Shown here: one piece after another, positions 8,027-17,669 of the stretch
Layout: each line of letters begins with the position of its first letter
How positions within the stretch are numbered: position 1 is the first letter of the stretch
Source: Acidobacteriota bacterium
GTDB taxonomy: Bacteria; Acidobacteriota; Terriglobia; Acidiferrales; UBA7541
DNA length: 64,000 bases
Direction: 5' to 3'
Assembly (NCBI GenBank): GCA_013289665.1
Contig: JABCZN010000019.1
Coordinates: forward strand, 31,781 to 95,780
Translations under genes and position numbers: made by a program
The notes under the pieces: model-generated
Told to the model about the DNA's origin: nothing
The model's input: only the letters and a program-made list of their open reading frames with translations
The model's database searches: none

Positions 8027-11000
8027 ATGGCTGGAGATACTCGACAGTCGGCTCGCGCGTTTGTTCGCAGCTTGAACATTCTGCTGAAATTTGCCCGCTT
8101 GTATGAATTCGGGCACGTGCGGACAATGGCCCAGTTTGAAACGGCGTGGAAAGAATTGCACGCTGCGCTGCAAGAAAGCCGCGACACAGGAGTGCTGCTC
8201 GGTGCTTCGGGGAATCAGATCCTGCTCGACGGAGTCCCGCTCGGAGCGGCGGCGGCGGAAAAAAGTTTCGCGGTACTTCTGACTACCTCTGGAATTGCGA
8301 GCATCCACTTCGCACCCAATCTTACTCAACCGCAATTCGCGCGATTTGTGCGCGCCTTTCCGAGCGGGAACGCCAAGCCAAGTTCACTGGCCGAACAATT
8401 GAAGACTGCGATGGCCGGCGACCCGAGCATCCGCATCAATGAAATTCGATTCGTAGCGGAAGATGGATCGATCGCGGGAATAAAGGTTGCGGCGCAACTG
8501 ACTTCCAAGGTCTTGGGGGCGCAGGGTGATAAATTCCGCGAAATTTTTGAGGACCCGCAGAAATTGCTGCAACTGATTCTGGCAGCGGAGAGCAATCGTG
8601 GAGGAAGCGGCGGGGGCGGAGGGGGACTAGGTTTTGGCCCCGGGGGCGGAGGCGGCGGCACGGGCGGCAGCGGCTCGGCAAGTTGGAGCGGCGGCACGGG
8701 CGGTACCGGAAACTTATGGGAAGCCGGAAAGCCTGGCACAGCAACTGGTAGCGGTCCGGGTGGCGGCGGAACTGGTGCCGGTGGCCCGGGCGGGGGAAGT
8801 GGAGATGGCCGCGGTGGTGGAGGTGGGACGGGCGCTGGCGGCAGCGGCGGACCGGGTGGTGGCGGTGGCGGAGTTGGTGGCAGCGGTGGGCCTGGTGGTG
8901 GGCCTGGTGGTGGACCTGGTGGCGGACCTGGTGGCGGGCCTGGTGGCGGACCCGGTGGCGGGCCTGGCGGGGGACCGGGTGGCGGTGGGTTTGGCGGTGG
9001 AGGTGGTACCGGAGGCGGAGCCGGCGGCGGGTCAGGTGCCGCGAGTGAGCCGGGTAGGTGGTTGACGGCCACGGCGATGCTGAAGGGCAGCATGGTCGGA
9101 AGCATGCCGGGAATGTCCGGTGCGGCCGGCGCGGGCGGATACGCGGTCGCCGAAGAGGATGTCCGGTCCATGATCGGACTGTTTGCGCAACTCGGGAAGG
9201 CGCGGAAGGATCCGGATTCGCGGATGGATCCGGCGGCATTTCAATCCCGGCTTTCGACGCTGCCGGTGCGGGCTCAGGTGACATTGCAGCAGGCGCTGGC
9301 GGGACTGGCGGCACAAGCGCCCAACGAAAAGCCGGACAAGCCCATGCTGTTGAAGCTGGCAGAGCACGTGGCGATCCGCTTCGCGCTGGACAGCTACGAG
9401 CGCGGCGAGTTGCGCGTGAACGCGGTGAAGCAGCTGCTGGACCGCATGAATTCCGAGATCGAAGCGCTGCGAAAAATTCTGGGCCAGCAAGAGGAGACGA
9501 TGGCCAACGCGGGCTTGCAGATGCAGTCCTACACGGAACTGCTGGACCAGGAGTTCTGGCTGAACGTTCCGGAGGAAAACAAGAAAGAAGTCTTGACCTC
9601 GGAAGAGGCGTGGTGCGTGCCCCCGCGCAATGTGCGGGGCTTCCTCGAAGAGATGCTGCGCCGCGGAGAATTGAAAACGGTCAATGAAATCTTGTTGAAG
9701 TATGCGGCTTGCATCGGGCTGGAAGCGCCGGAAGCGCGGCGAACCACCGCGATTGGCTTGTCGGATCTTGCGGAGTTCTACGGAAGCGGCGATGGGAGCG
9801 CGTTGATCGACGTGATCCAGCGGCTCGGGAATCAGCTGGGCGTCGAGCGGGAATCGGATTTGCAGACGCTGATTGGCGCCGCGTTCGTACGCATGAGCCA
9901 GGAAGCGGGAGCCAAGAGGTTTTATCCCGCGATGCAGCAGGCGCTGGCTTCGCTCGACAGCGTCGAAACCCTGCGGCCGGGAACGACCACCAACATCCGG
10001 CAAAGGATTGGAACCGAAGAGCGGCTGCCGGAATTCATCGAAGACGCGATGCGGGCCGGACACCCGCAGGACGGGTTGCTGGACATCCTGGGACTGATGC
10101 CCAAGGCGTCGCTTCACTACATAACCAACCGGTTCGCCAATTGCGGTTTCCGGGAAGATTGTGAACTGCTGGGCGAGCTGGTGCGCGGACTGGGCGACGA
10201 AGCGGTGCATCGGCTGGTCGAGACGCTGCAAACAGCGCCCGCAACGGAAGCAACCGAAGTGATTGGGCTCTTGAGCCAGCTTTCGCCTCAATCCGTCGAG
10301 CAGGTTCTGCCAACCCGCCTTGCCCAGTGGCCGAGAACCTCGCATGACCGGGCGGTCAGACAGTTGTCGTCCACGCCGCCGGAGCAGCGGGCGCTGCTGC
10401 TCGTATCCATGTACGCCTCTCTCGATCCTTTGATCCGGCCACTGGCCCTGGACGAAATGGGGATGAGCGGCCGGACGGAGTCGATCCCGCTGCTGCTCGA
10501 TCTGATCCGGGACGACAACACGCCGGGATTCACGCGCATCAAGGCGATTGAAGCGGCCGGACGTTTGCGAGCGAGCGCCGCAAGCGCAATGCTGCAACTG
10601 TTCTTGGAAGCGAAACAGGTGTGGCGTTGGGCCTATCACACCGAGCTTCGAATCGCGGCGGCCCAGGCCCTGCAGAAAGTGGAACCCGCGCTGGCGATTG
10701 AAAAAATCATGGCCAGCGGACTGGACCGGAAAGAACTGGTGCTCGAGCCGACGGACCCGGAACCGAATGTGTCGGTCACCCGGCAGCGCCGGTATGCGCG
10801 GTTGAAATTAACGAAACACGTGCCAGCCACCACCACGAATTTGCGCGAGAACATGCGTCTGACGATTGCGGAGCTGAATATGGGCGGAGGGATCGGCGCA
10901 TCGGACCGGCACCTGGCGCCCGGCTCGCTGCTGGCTTTGAAGTTTGCACACGGAGTCAGGAGCATACGGGCGCAGGCCATCGTGCGCGGCGCCAGACCCC

Positions 11001-11146
11001 AGGCGATGGCATTTGAATTTGTGGACATGGAGTTGGACGAGCGTTCACGGCTGAGGAAATTACTGCTGGAATTGGGCGGCTTGCCACAACCATCGAACGT
11101 GGTGAATCGCACCAAGCGAACCGGGCGATTGGCCCTAATGAAGTAA
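8027..11146 (+). CDS. Large Gly-rich, HEAT-like protein with degenerate C-terminal PilZ domain (paralogue 1)
   Basis: 1039 residues with no signal peptide, so probably cytoplasmic. Order: a conserved N-domain (about 1-190, containing ARAFVRSLNILLKFARLY and LGASGNQILLDGVPLG); a Gly-rich linker (about 191-340, mainly GGGP repeats); a helical HEAT-like region (about 370-915, including ALDEMGMSGRTESIPLLLDL and IKAIEAAGRLRA); and a PilZ-like domain (about 920-1030). In the PilZ part the RxxxR motif is kept (RRYAR), but the (D/N)xSxxG motif is degenerate (ELNMGG), so c-di-GMP binding is uncertain. The next gene is a full-length paralogue, so this is a tandem duplication, and a diguanylate cyclase follows. 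Start ATG has GAGGGA 11 bases upstream. Inferred: a scaffold in a c-di-GMP-linked process such as motility or surface attachment. Confidence 0.8.
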   Translation: MAGDTRQSARAFVRSLNILLKFARLYEFGHVRTMAQFETAWKELHAALQESRDTGVLLGASGNQILLDGVPLGAAAAEKSFAVLLTTSGIASIHFAPNLTQPQFARFVRAFPSGNAKPSSLAEQLKTAMAGDPSIRINEIRFVAEDGSIAGIKVAAQLTSKVLGAQGDKFREIFEDPQKLLQLILAAESNRGGSGGGGGGLGFGPGGGGGGTGGSGSASWSGGTGGTGNLWEAGKPGTATGSGPGGGGTGAGGPGGGSGDGRGGGGGTGAGGSGGPGGGGGGVGGSGGPGGGPGGGPGGGPGGGPGGGPGGGPGGGPGGGGFGGGGGTGGGAGGGSGAASEPGRWLTATAMLKGSMVGSMPGMSGAAGAGGYAVAEEDVRSMIGLFAQLGKARKDPDSRMDPAAFQSRLSTLPVRAQVTLQQALAGLAAQAPNEKPDKPMLLKLAEHVAIRFALDSYERGELRVNAVKQLLDRMNSEIEALRKILGQQEETMANAGLQMQSYTELLDQEFWLNVPEENKKEVLTSEEAWCVPPRNVRGFLEEMLRRGELKTVNEILLKYAACIGLEAPEARRTTAIGLSDLAEFYGSGDGSALIDVIQRLGNQLGVERESDLQTLIGAAFVRMSQEAGAKRFYPAMQQALASLDSVETLRPGTTTNIRQRIGTEERLPEFIEDAMRAGHPQDGLLDILGLMPKASLHYITNRFANCGFREDCELLGELVRGLGDEAVHRLVETLQTAPATEATEVIGLLSQLSPQSVEQVLPTRLAQWPRTSHDRAVRQLSSTPPEQRALLLVSMYASLDPLIRPLALDEMGMSGRTESIPLLLDLIRDDNTPGFTRIKAIEAAGRLRASAASAMLQLFLEAKQVWRWAYHTELRIAAAQALQKVEPALAIEKIMASGLDRKELVLEPTDPEPNVSVTRQRRYARLKLTKHVPATTTNLRENMRLTIAELNMGGGIGASDRHLAPGSLLALKFAHGVRSIRAQAIVRGARPQAMAFEFVDMELDERSRLRKLLLELGGLPQPSNVVNRTKRTGRLALMK
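8885..8982 (+). repeat. In-frame 12-bp minisatellite encoding Gly-Gly-Gly-Pro
   Basis: About eight degenerate copies of a 12-base unit of the form GGTGGNGGNCCT sit inside the linker of the first PilZ-like gene. The copies differ mostly at third codon positions, so the repeat is maintained at protein level. The paralogue at 11365 has a Gly-rich linker without this regular GGGP array. Confidence 0.85.
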
Positions 11147-11364
11147 ATCTCGGCAATAAATTACCGACAACGCACCTGTACTCGGAAAAAGTGGCGCCGT
11201 TCGTTCGTGCAGGGTGTCCGACTGTCCGAATGGCGGAATGACGACCGGGTCACACGGGACCTCTGTACCATTGTGGGGACAGTGCAAGAGTTCTACGGTA
11301 CTAGTGAGAAAGTCCCAGCGGAGTGGCTCGAAGGTCAGTGGGCCACGGAGCGTCACAGAGCGGA

Positions 11365-14325
11365 ATGAAGACGGATCCCAAAGCGACCGCGGCCCGGGCA
11401 TTTGTGCGCAGCCTGAATATTCTGCTGAAGTTTGCGCGTTTGTACGGGCACGATCACACACGGGTCGTGGAGCAGCTTTCAGTCGCCTGGAATGAGCTCA
11501 GAACGGCGATTCCCGAAGGGGCAGAGACCGGGTTGCTGCTGGGGGCGTCGGGGGCGCAGCTGCTGCTCGATGGGGTGCCGCTTGAAGGGTCGCCGGCCGA
11601 GAAACAGTTTGCGCAATTGCTTTCCGCGGCCGGGCTGGCCAGCGTGCAGTTCACCCAGCAGGTGACCGAAGCGGAACTCGCCAGATTTATCCACGCCTTT
11701 CCCGCCGGAAAAGCAAAGCCTGCCGAACTTGCCGAACAATTGAAAACCGCGATTGCCGATGCCCGAGGCATTCGTGTGAACGAAGTCTGCTTCGTGGCCA
11801 CCGATTCCCGGCTGAAGGAATCCAGCATGGCCGCCCAGATCGCGGCTGCATCCATGGGCGACCAGCAGGATCAATTCCGCAGAATGCTCAACGATCCCAA
11901 AAAACTGCTCGAGTTGATCGCCGCTGCGGAAGGATCGAAAACCGGCGGAGACCCCGGTGCTGGGGGTGAAGGCTCGGGCCCCGGCCGGGGAGAAGGCTGG
12001 GGCGGCGGGACCGCAGGCAGCGACGGGGGCGTGGATTGGGGTAGCGGGACAGGTGGTGGCGCCGGAGGGGAAGCAGGTTGGGGTGCAGGACTTGGTGCTG
12101 GAAGCGGCCCGGGCGCTGGCGGAGCGCCAGGCGGAACCGGGGTGGGAAGCGGAGGACCCGGAGCACGAGCGGGAATTCCGGCCCTGGCAGGTGGCGTAGG
12201 CCCTGGCAAGGGAAGTGGCGCTGGAGGCGGAGCAGGTTGGGGCAGTGGAGGATCAGGAAGCGGCACGGGTACAGGGGGAATTGGCAACGGACCAGGGTGG
12301 GGCACGGGGCTTGGCGGCGGCACTCCGAAAGGCCCGGGTAGCGGCAGCCGAATGTTTGGAGGCCCGGATGACGAATCGATTTACCGAATCCTGCACGCGC
12401 TGGCGACGTTCGGGAGCATTGGAACGAGTCCGAACCCATCCGCGGCTACGGTGGAGTTTCAGGATCAGGTGTCGCAATTGCCTGGCAAGGCGCAAGAGAC
12501 GCTGAGGAATGCGCTGGCCGGACTTGCCGAACAGGGGAAGAACAAGAAACTGGACGAGGGCGTGCTGGTGCAGCTGGCGGAACACCTGTCCATCCGGTTT
12601 GCGCTCGAACAGTTTGAGCGCGGTGACGTGAAGGTGAACGCGGTGCGGCAGATGCTGGACCGCATGAACCAGGAAATCGAACATCTGCGAAGTATCCTGG
12701 GGCAGCACGAAGACAAAATGACCGAAGCGGGAATCCTGGTGGAGTCGCACCGGGAGATGCTCGACCGTGTGTTCTGGGCCTCGGTGCCGGAGAGCGCGAA
12801 ACGGGAAGTGCTGTTGTCCGAGGAAGCGTGGTGCATCCCGCCGAAGAACGTGCAGTCGTATGTGGCGGAACTGCTGAAGCAGGGAGAAAAGGCGGATGCC
12901 GTCAGCATCCTCGAGAATTACGCAAGCTGCGCGGATAGCGACGAGGCGGATGCGCGGAAACGGGCGGCAACGGGGCTTTCAGAAATGGCGGGGCTGTACG
13001 CGGAGGCCGATCCCAGACTGCTCGAGGAAGCCCTGCGCCACATCGGGCTGCGGCTGAACATAGAACAGGATCAGGATTTGCAGTCACTGGTGAGCGCGGC
13101 GTTCGTACGACTGAGTCAGGAAGCGGCGACTCACCGCCAGTATGCGGCGATGTCGCAAGCGCTCGGTTTACTCGAGGGAGTGGAGGCGCAACGCCCGGGA
13201 ATTGGCAGGACGCTGCGGTCGAAGATGGGGATCGAGGAGCGGGTGCCGGAGTTTGTGGAGGAGGCGCTGCGCGCGAGAGAGCTGGCCGCGGGACTGACCG
13301 GGGTGCTCAAGCATCTGCCGCAAACGGCGATGGAACAGTTGTCCGCGCGCTTCAATCGGTCCCAGCTCCGCAGCGATCTGGAAAATGTGGCCAACCTGGC
13401 GCAGGACCTGGGCGAAGAGGCGCTGCAATATTTGCGGAGTACGGTTCGCGGCGGACCGCTGGCGGAAGCGGTGGAAATGGTGGGGCTCGTGACCCGTCTG
13501 GACCCGCAGGCCGCGGAAGTTTTCCTGCCTGCCCGGATGAAGGATTTTCCGCGAACGTCGCAAGACCGCGTCATCAGGCAGGTTGCGGCAAGCGGCGCAC
13601 CCGCAACATGCCGGTTGCTGCTGGCGCTGCTGGACCATGTTGATCCGCTGGTGATGCCGCTCGTGATTGACGAGATTGGTATGACCGGGGATCGCGAGTC
13701 GCTCGGGAGATTGTTGACGATCGCCGACGGCGACCTGCCGACCGATGCTGCTCCTTATTTGCGAGTGAAAGCGCTCGAAGCGCTGGGCAGGTTGCGAGCT
13801 CCGGAATCGATCCACACCTTGCGGCGGATTGTGGAAGCGAAAAAGATTTTCGGGTGGGCGAACCCGCAGGAATTGCGGATCGCGGCGTTTCAGGCTCTGG
13901 CGAAAATGGACCCGGAGTGGGCCAGGAAATTCCTGCCGGAGTGCGGAATCGAGGCGGAGGATCTGGCGCTCGAACCGCTGGAAATTCCCGTGGGCTCGAA
14001 GTTTGTGCGGCAGCGCAGGCACGCGCGTATCCGGCTGCTGAAAGGCGTGGCCGCGGTTAGCACGAACCTGAAACAAAACTGCCGGCTCGAAATCAAGACC
14101 GCCAGCCTCGCCGGCGGGCTGGCGACGACCAATATGCACCTGGCACCCGGAACGAAGGTGCAATTGCGGATGCAATTGGGTTTGCGGAATGTGCAGGCGA
14201 CGGCCCTGATGCGGGACTATCGGGCACAAGATATGTCATTTGAAATCATAGACATAGGGATGGATGAGCGGGGCAGACTGCGCAAGCTGCTGATGGAGAG
14301 TTTCAGAAAAGGCAACATCGAATAG
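11365..14325 (+). CDS. Large Gly-rich, HEAT-like protein with degenerate C-terminal PilZ domain (paralogue 2)
   Basis: 986 residues. ATG at 11365 is chosen because it aligns with the start of paralogue 1: both begin with a few charged residues and then ARAFVRSLNILLKFARLY. Layout matches paralogue 1: N-domain about 1-190 (LLLGASGAQLLLDGVPLEG), Gly-rich linker about 193-330 that is less regular, helical region with EEAWCIPPKNVQSYVAELLK (paralogue 1 has EEAWCVPPRNVRGFLEEMLR), HEAT-like repeats near 760-850, and a PilZ-like domain from about 882. RxxxR is present (RRHAR); the second motif is TASLAG, lacking the usual Asp/Asn but keeping the Ser. The two proteins align end to end outside the linker and probably act together or replace one another. 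A diguanylate cyclase gene follows about 200 bases downstream. Confidence 0.8.
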   Translation: MKTDPKATAARAFVRSLNILLKFARLYGHDHTRVVEQLSVAWNELRTAIPEGAETGLLLGASGAQLLLDGVPLEGSPAEKQFAQLLSAAGLASVQFTQQVTEAELARFIHAFPAGKAKPAELAEQLKTAIADARGIRVNEVCFVATDSRLKESSMAAQIAAASMGDQQDQFRRMLNDPKKLLELIAAAEGSKTGGDPGAGGEGSGPGRGEGWGGGTAGSDGGVDWGSGTGGGAGGEAGWGAGLGAGSGPGAGGAPGGTGVGSGGPGARAGIPALAGGVGPGKGSGAGGGAGWGSGGSGSGTGTGGIGNGPGWGTGLGGGTPKGPGSGSRMFGGPDDESIYRILHALATFGSIGTSPNPSAATVEFQDQVSQLPGKAQETLRNALAGLAEQGKNKKLDEGVLVQLAEHLSIRFALEQFERGDVKVNAVRQMLDRMNQEIEHLRSILGQHEDKMTEAGILVESHREMLDRVFWASVPESAKREVLLSEEAWCIPPKNVQSYVAELLKQGEKADAVSILENYASCADSDEADARKRAATGLSEMAGLYAEADPRLLEEALRHIGLRLNIEQDQDLQSLVSAAFVRLSQEAATHRQYAAMSQALGLLEGVEAQRPGIGRTLRSKMGIEERVPEFVEEALRARELAAGLTGVLKHLPQTAMEQLSARFNRSQLRSDLENVANLAQDLGEEALQYLRSTVRGGPLAEAVEMVGLVTRLDPQAAEVFLPARMKDFPRTSQDRVIRQVAASGAPATCRLLLALLDHVDPLVMPLVIDEIGMTGDRESLGRLLTIADGDLPTDAAPYLRVKALEALGRLRAPESIHTLRRIVEAKKIFGWANPQELRIAAFQALAKMDPEWARKFLPECGIEAEDLALEPLEIPVGSKFVRQRRHARIRLLKGVAAVSTNLKQNCRLEIKTASLAGGLATTNMHLAPGTKVQLRMQLGLRNVQATALMRDYRAQDMSFEIIDIGMDERGRLRKLLMESFRKGNIE

Positions 14326-14518
14326 GCTCGCTCGGGCGACTTCGCCGGCCGGTAAGGGCGGCCCCGGGCCAGGCCATGATTCGTCCGGTACGTGCATTTA
14401 GTATGCAAGCAGTAACTATTCGCAAGTACTACACCTCGGTACCTTTGAGGCATTTACCCAACACAGATTCGTCATTAATCTGGCTTTCACACGCAGCGGT
14501 GCGCTGAGGCGCGCCCGG

Positions 14519-17500
14519 TTGCGGCGAGAGAAAGCTGGACTAAGGGTGTCTGAGCAAGTGTCTAGTGGAGTCCGAATCCGGATTTGCGCGGTATTGTGTG
14601 CCGCTGCCACACTCCTTGCGGGAGCGCGAGCGGAGGAAGCGCGCCCGGACTTTCCAGACAATCCAAGATTTACCGTGCAGAGGTTCGAGGATCAGGAGGG
14701 CATGGGAGCGGTTACGACAACCGCGCTCGGACAGGATGCCCAGGGCTTCTTGTGGATCGGTACGCAGACAGGTCTTTACCGCTACGACGGAACGCGCGCG
14801 AAAAAAATGCTCGAAGTGGAGAGCATCATCGGGCACTACGTCGTGGACCTGCTGATTGCTCCCGACGGGACACCGTGGTTTGCCGGAACCCGTGGAATCG
14901 CGTACTACAGGGACGGACAATTTCAGAAACTGGAAATTCCAGCCAGCTCGATGCCGCTGCTGAACGGAGTGCAGATTTTTGCAGTCGACAGCAAGGGAGT
15001 TGTTTACGCGCTGATGTACAAACGCGGCTTGTTGATCCTTGATCCGAAAAATCCCCGCAAGACGGAAACCATCGCCCAGGGACTGGGCAATTGGGAAACG
15101 CCGGAAGGGATTGTCCGGGCGGTGGATGATTCGATCTGGTTCACCGCGGGCAGAAAGCTGGCGCATTTGGCAGCGGGATCCCACGAGATTGAAGTGGAAC
15201 CCGGGGCCCGTCTGCCGGCTGAACGCGTAGTGGCATTGCAATTCGACGGAATCGGAATGCTCTGGCTGCGCACGGCCACCCGGCTGGCGCGAGTGGACCC
15301 GCGCACGCACAAACTGATTTTTGAAGAGGAAGTAGTTGCCGAGGAGAACGAGGAAGAGGGGAAACCTTCGGTGGATGCCCAGGGAAAGCTGCTGGTGCCC
15401 AGTTCATCGGGACTCTACTGGCAGGAGAACGGACATTGGCGGCTGGTGAATGTGAAGCAGGGGCTGGCGAGCAACCTGATTCAATGCGCAATCGAAGACC
15501 GCGAAGGAACTTTGTGGGTGGGCGGTTCGGGCACCGGGCTGGACAGGCTGGCGGGAGTGCGTGAGTGGTCGGCGTGGACAACAGCGGAGGGATTGCCGGA
15601 CAACTCAACGTGGGCCACGCTGCGGGATCGCCACGGACGGCTTTGGGTGAGCACAGCCCACGGGATCGGAATCTGGAACGGGCAGAAGGGCAGCTGGGAA
15701 AATGTGCCAGCGCTGCAGGAGCATGCTGGGCGGCAGATCCGGCAGATGCAGATTGCGCGCGACGGTTCCATCTGGGCTCTGACGATCACCGGAGCAATCG
15801 TAGAGATTGATCCGGAATCATATTCGACAACGACGATCGCGAATTTCCGGGGAAGAAATTTTGTGAGCATTGAGGCCGCGCCGGATGGAACCATCTGGGC
15901 GACCACGCGCGCGCGACTGGTTCGATTTGTGCCGCGCGGGCCGGACACAAAAGCGGTCGAAGTGCCACTGCCTGCGATGGATGAGGCGGAGATCGAGTAC
16001 CTGGCGTTTTCGCCCGGAGGCGTTCTGTGGGCGACGGGGCCCGGGACGCTTTACCGCTACGACGGGAAAATCTGGAAAGTCCTGAAGGTGCGAGACGGCT
16101 TGAACGGCCAGACGATGACGAGCCTCGCAGCGCTCAATGACAATGAAGTCTGGGTGGCATACAACGACGTTGTTGGCGTGACCCACGTGACCCTGGGCGA
16201 GAACGGATTGCCACGGTTTGAATTTCGCGACTGGGACCGCACCGTGGTGGGCCGCGACTCGCACAACCGGATGTGGTTTAACGGCACGGATGGAATCGTG
16301 ATCCTTTGGCCGGACGGGCATCTGCAGCGGCTGAACCACGCGAACGGGTTGATCTGGGATGATCTGAGTCCGTGGACGGGTGCGCGGGAAGAGGCCGACG
16401 GAAGTTACCTGATCGCGACGTCGCGAGGATTGTCCCGCTACAAGCCCGGGGGTGAAGTGAAAAAAGAGGGTCCGCCGCGGGTAGTGCTGACCTCGCTTTC
16501 GCTGGGCGGTACGGAAAGGAGTGTGAACCAGAAGTCCCTCGTGGACTCGACCGACGGATCACTGATGGTGCAGTTTTCGCCGGTCGTGCTGGACACGCCG
16601 GAACAGGTTTCCTGCCGCTACCAGTTGAACGGACTGGAAAAACACGTTACAGAAACGCTGCAGCGCGAAGTGCGGTATGGCGGCCTGCCGCCGGGAAGTT
16701 ACGAGTTCTGGGTGCAGTGCAAGCTGGCAGATGCGCCGAATTATTCGGCGAAGACGAGTTTTTATTTCCGGGTCCTGCCGAACGTGTGGCAGTCGAGCTG
16801 GATGCGGGGACTCGTGGTTGTGGGGTTGATGGGCGGAATCTGGGGATTCGTTTCGCTGCGCACGCGGACGTTGCACCGGCGAAAAAGCGAGCTGGAAGAG
16901 GCGGTGGCGCAACGCAGCGCGGAACTGCTGCAGAAGAACAAGGAGCTCGAACAAATCTCACTGACCGATCCGCTGACGGGAACGCGAAACCGGCGGTATT
17001 TCTACGAAACGATTCCTACCGATCAGGCGCAGACGTTGCGCTCGCATCAAAGGTTTGGCGATGCGCAACGGACGGCTGGAACGCCCCGGGAGCTGATTTT
17101 TGTCCTGGTGGATATTGACCGGTTCAAGCGCGTAAACGACGAGATGGGCCACGCGGCAGGAGACCGGCTGCTGCAGGAAGTGGCGAAGCGCATTGCGTCG
17201 GTCATGCGGCGCTCGGACGACCTGGTGCGATGGGGCGGTGAAGAGTTCATGCTGGTTTGCCGGACGACCGATCGGGAGAACGCGGCGCTGCTGTGCAATC
17301 GCGTACTGGAGGCTGTCCGCGACCTGCCGTTCGACGTGGGGAATGGAGTGCAGCTGCACAAGACGTGCTCCATCGGCTGGGCGCCGTTTCCGTGGCTGCC
17401 CGGAGACACGCAGATGCTTACCATCGACAACGTAATTGAGCTGGCGGACAAGGCGCTCTATCTGGCGAAGCGCGAAGGGCGCAACCGGAGTTACGGGCTG

Positions 17501-17590
17501 GTGCCGGCACCGACAGCGATCGTTTCAGAAAAGAGCATTTCGATCGAGAATTTGCGCGATTGCCCGCCGGAGCTGGTGCAGATCGTTTGA
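14519..17590 (+). CDS. Sensor diguanylate cyclase: periplasmic beta-propeller, Y_Y_Y domain, TM helix, GGDEF
   Basis: 1023 residues from TTG at 14519; GTG codons at 14546 and 14558 are alternatives, and no start has a clear ribosome site. A signal sequence (AVLCAAATLLAGARA) is followed by repeated propeller blades of the two-component-regulator type (GFLWIGTQTGLYRYDG, GTLWVGGSGTGLDRL, GRLWVSTAHGIGIW), a Y_Y_Y-like beta domain at about 675-755, a transmembrane helix near 762-782, a short coiled coil, and a GGDEF domain from about 814. The active site is GGEEF (about 905) and the inhibitory site RRSD lies five residues before it, so both activity and product inhibition look intact. Known: such enzymes make c-di-GMP from two GTP. 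Inferred: it senses an unknown periplasmic ligand and may feed the PilZ-like neighbours. Confidence 0.9.
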   Translation: MRREKAGLRVSEQVSSGVRIRICAVLCAAATLLAGARAEEARPDFPDNPRFTVQRFEDQEGMGAVTTTALGQDAQGFLWIGTQTGLYRYDGTRAKKMLEVESIIGHYVVDLLIAPDGTPWFAGTRGIAYYRDGQFQKLEIPASSMPLLNGVQIFAVDSKGVVYALMYKRGLLILDPKNPRKTETIAQGLGNWETPEGIVRAVDDSIWFTAGRKLAHLAAGSHEIEVEPGARLPAERVVALQFDGIGMLWLRTATRLARVDPRTHKLIFEEEVVAEENEEEGKPSVDAQGKLLVPSSSGLYWQENGHWRLVNVKQGLASNLIQCAIEDREGTLWVGGSGTGLDRLAGVREWSAWTTAEGLPDNSTWATLRDRHGRLWVSTAHGIGIWNGQKGSWENVPALQEHAGRQIRQMQIARDGSIWALTITGAIVEIDPESYSTTTIANFRGRNFVSIEAAPDGTIWATTRARLVRFVPRGPDTKAVEVPLPAMDEAEIEYLAFSPGGVLWATGPGTLYRYDGKIWKVLKVRDGLNGQTMTSLAALNDNEVWVAYNDVVGVTHVTLGENGLPRFEFRDWDRTVVGRDSHNRMWFNGTDGIVILWPDGHLQRLNHANGLIWDDLSPWTGAREEADGSYLIATSRGLSRYKPGGEVKKEGPPRVVLTSLSLGGTERSVNQKSLVDSTDGSLMVQFSPVVLDTPEQVSCRYQLNGLEKHVTETLQREVRYGGLPPGSYEFWVQCKLADAPNYSAKTSFYFRVLPNVWQSSWMRGLVVVGLMGGIWGFVSLRTRTLHRRKSELEEAVAQRSAELLQKNKELEQISLTDPLTGTRNRRYFYETIPTDQAQTLRSHQRFGDAQRTAGTPRELIFVLVDIDRFKRVNDEMGHAAGDRLLQEVAKRIASVMRRSDDLVRWGGEEFMLVCRTTDRENAALLCNRVLEAVRDLPFDVGNGVQLHKTCSIGWAPFPWLPGDTQMLTIDNVIELADKALYLAKREGRNRSYGLVPAPTAIVSEKSISIENLRDCPPELVQIV

Positions 17591-17669
17591 CGCTGAAGGC
17601 TGTCCGTCAGCAAGGTTTTTTCGAGACTTGCCACCCCTGATGTTTGCCCAAATTCCTGAATAGCACGGT

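Noticed and set aside
17587..17625. Terminator after the diguanylate cyclase gene
   Set aside because: Only alternative 5-bp stems precede a T run; too weak to call.
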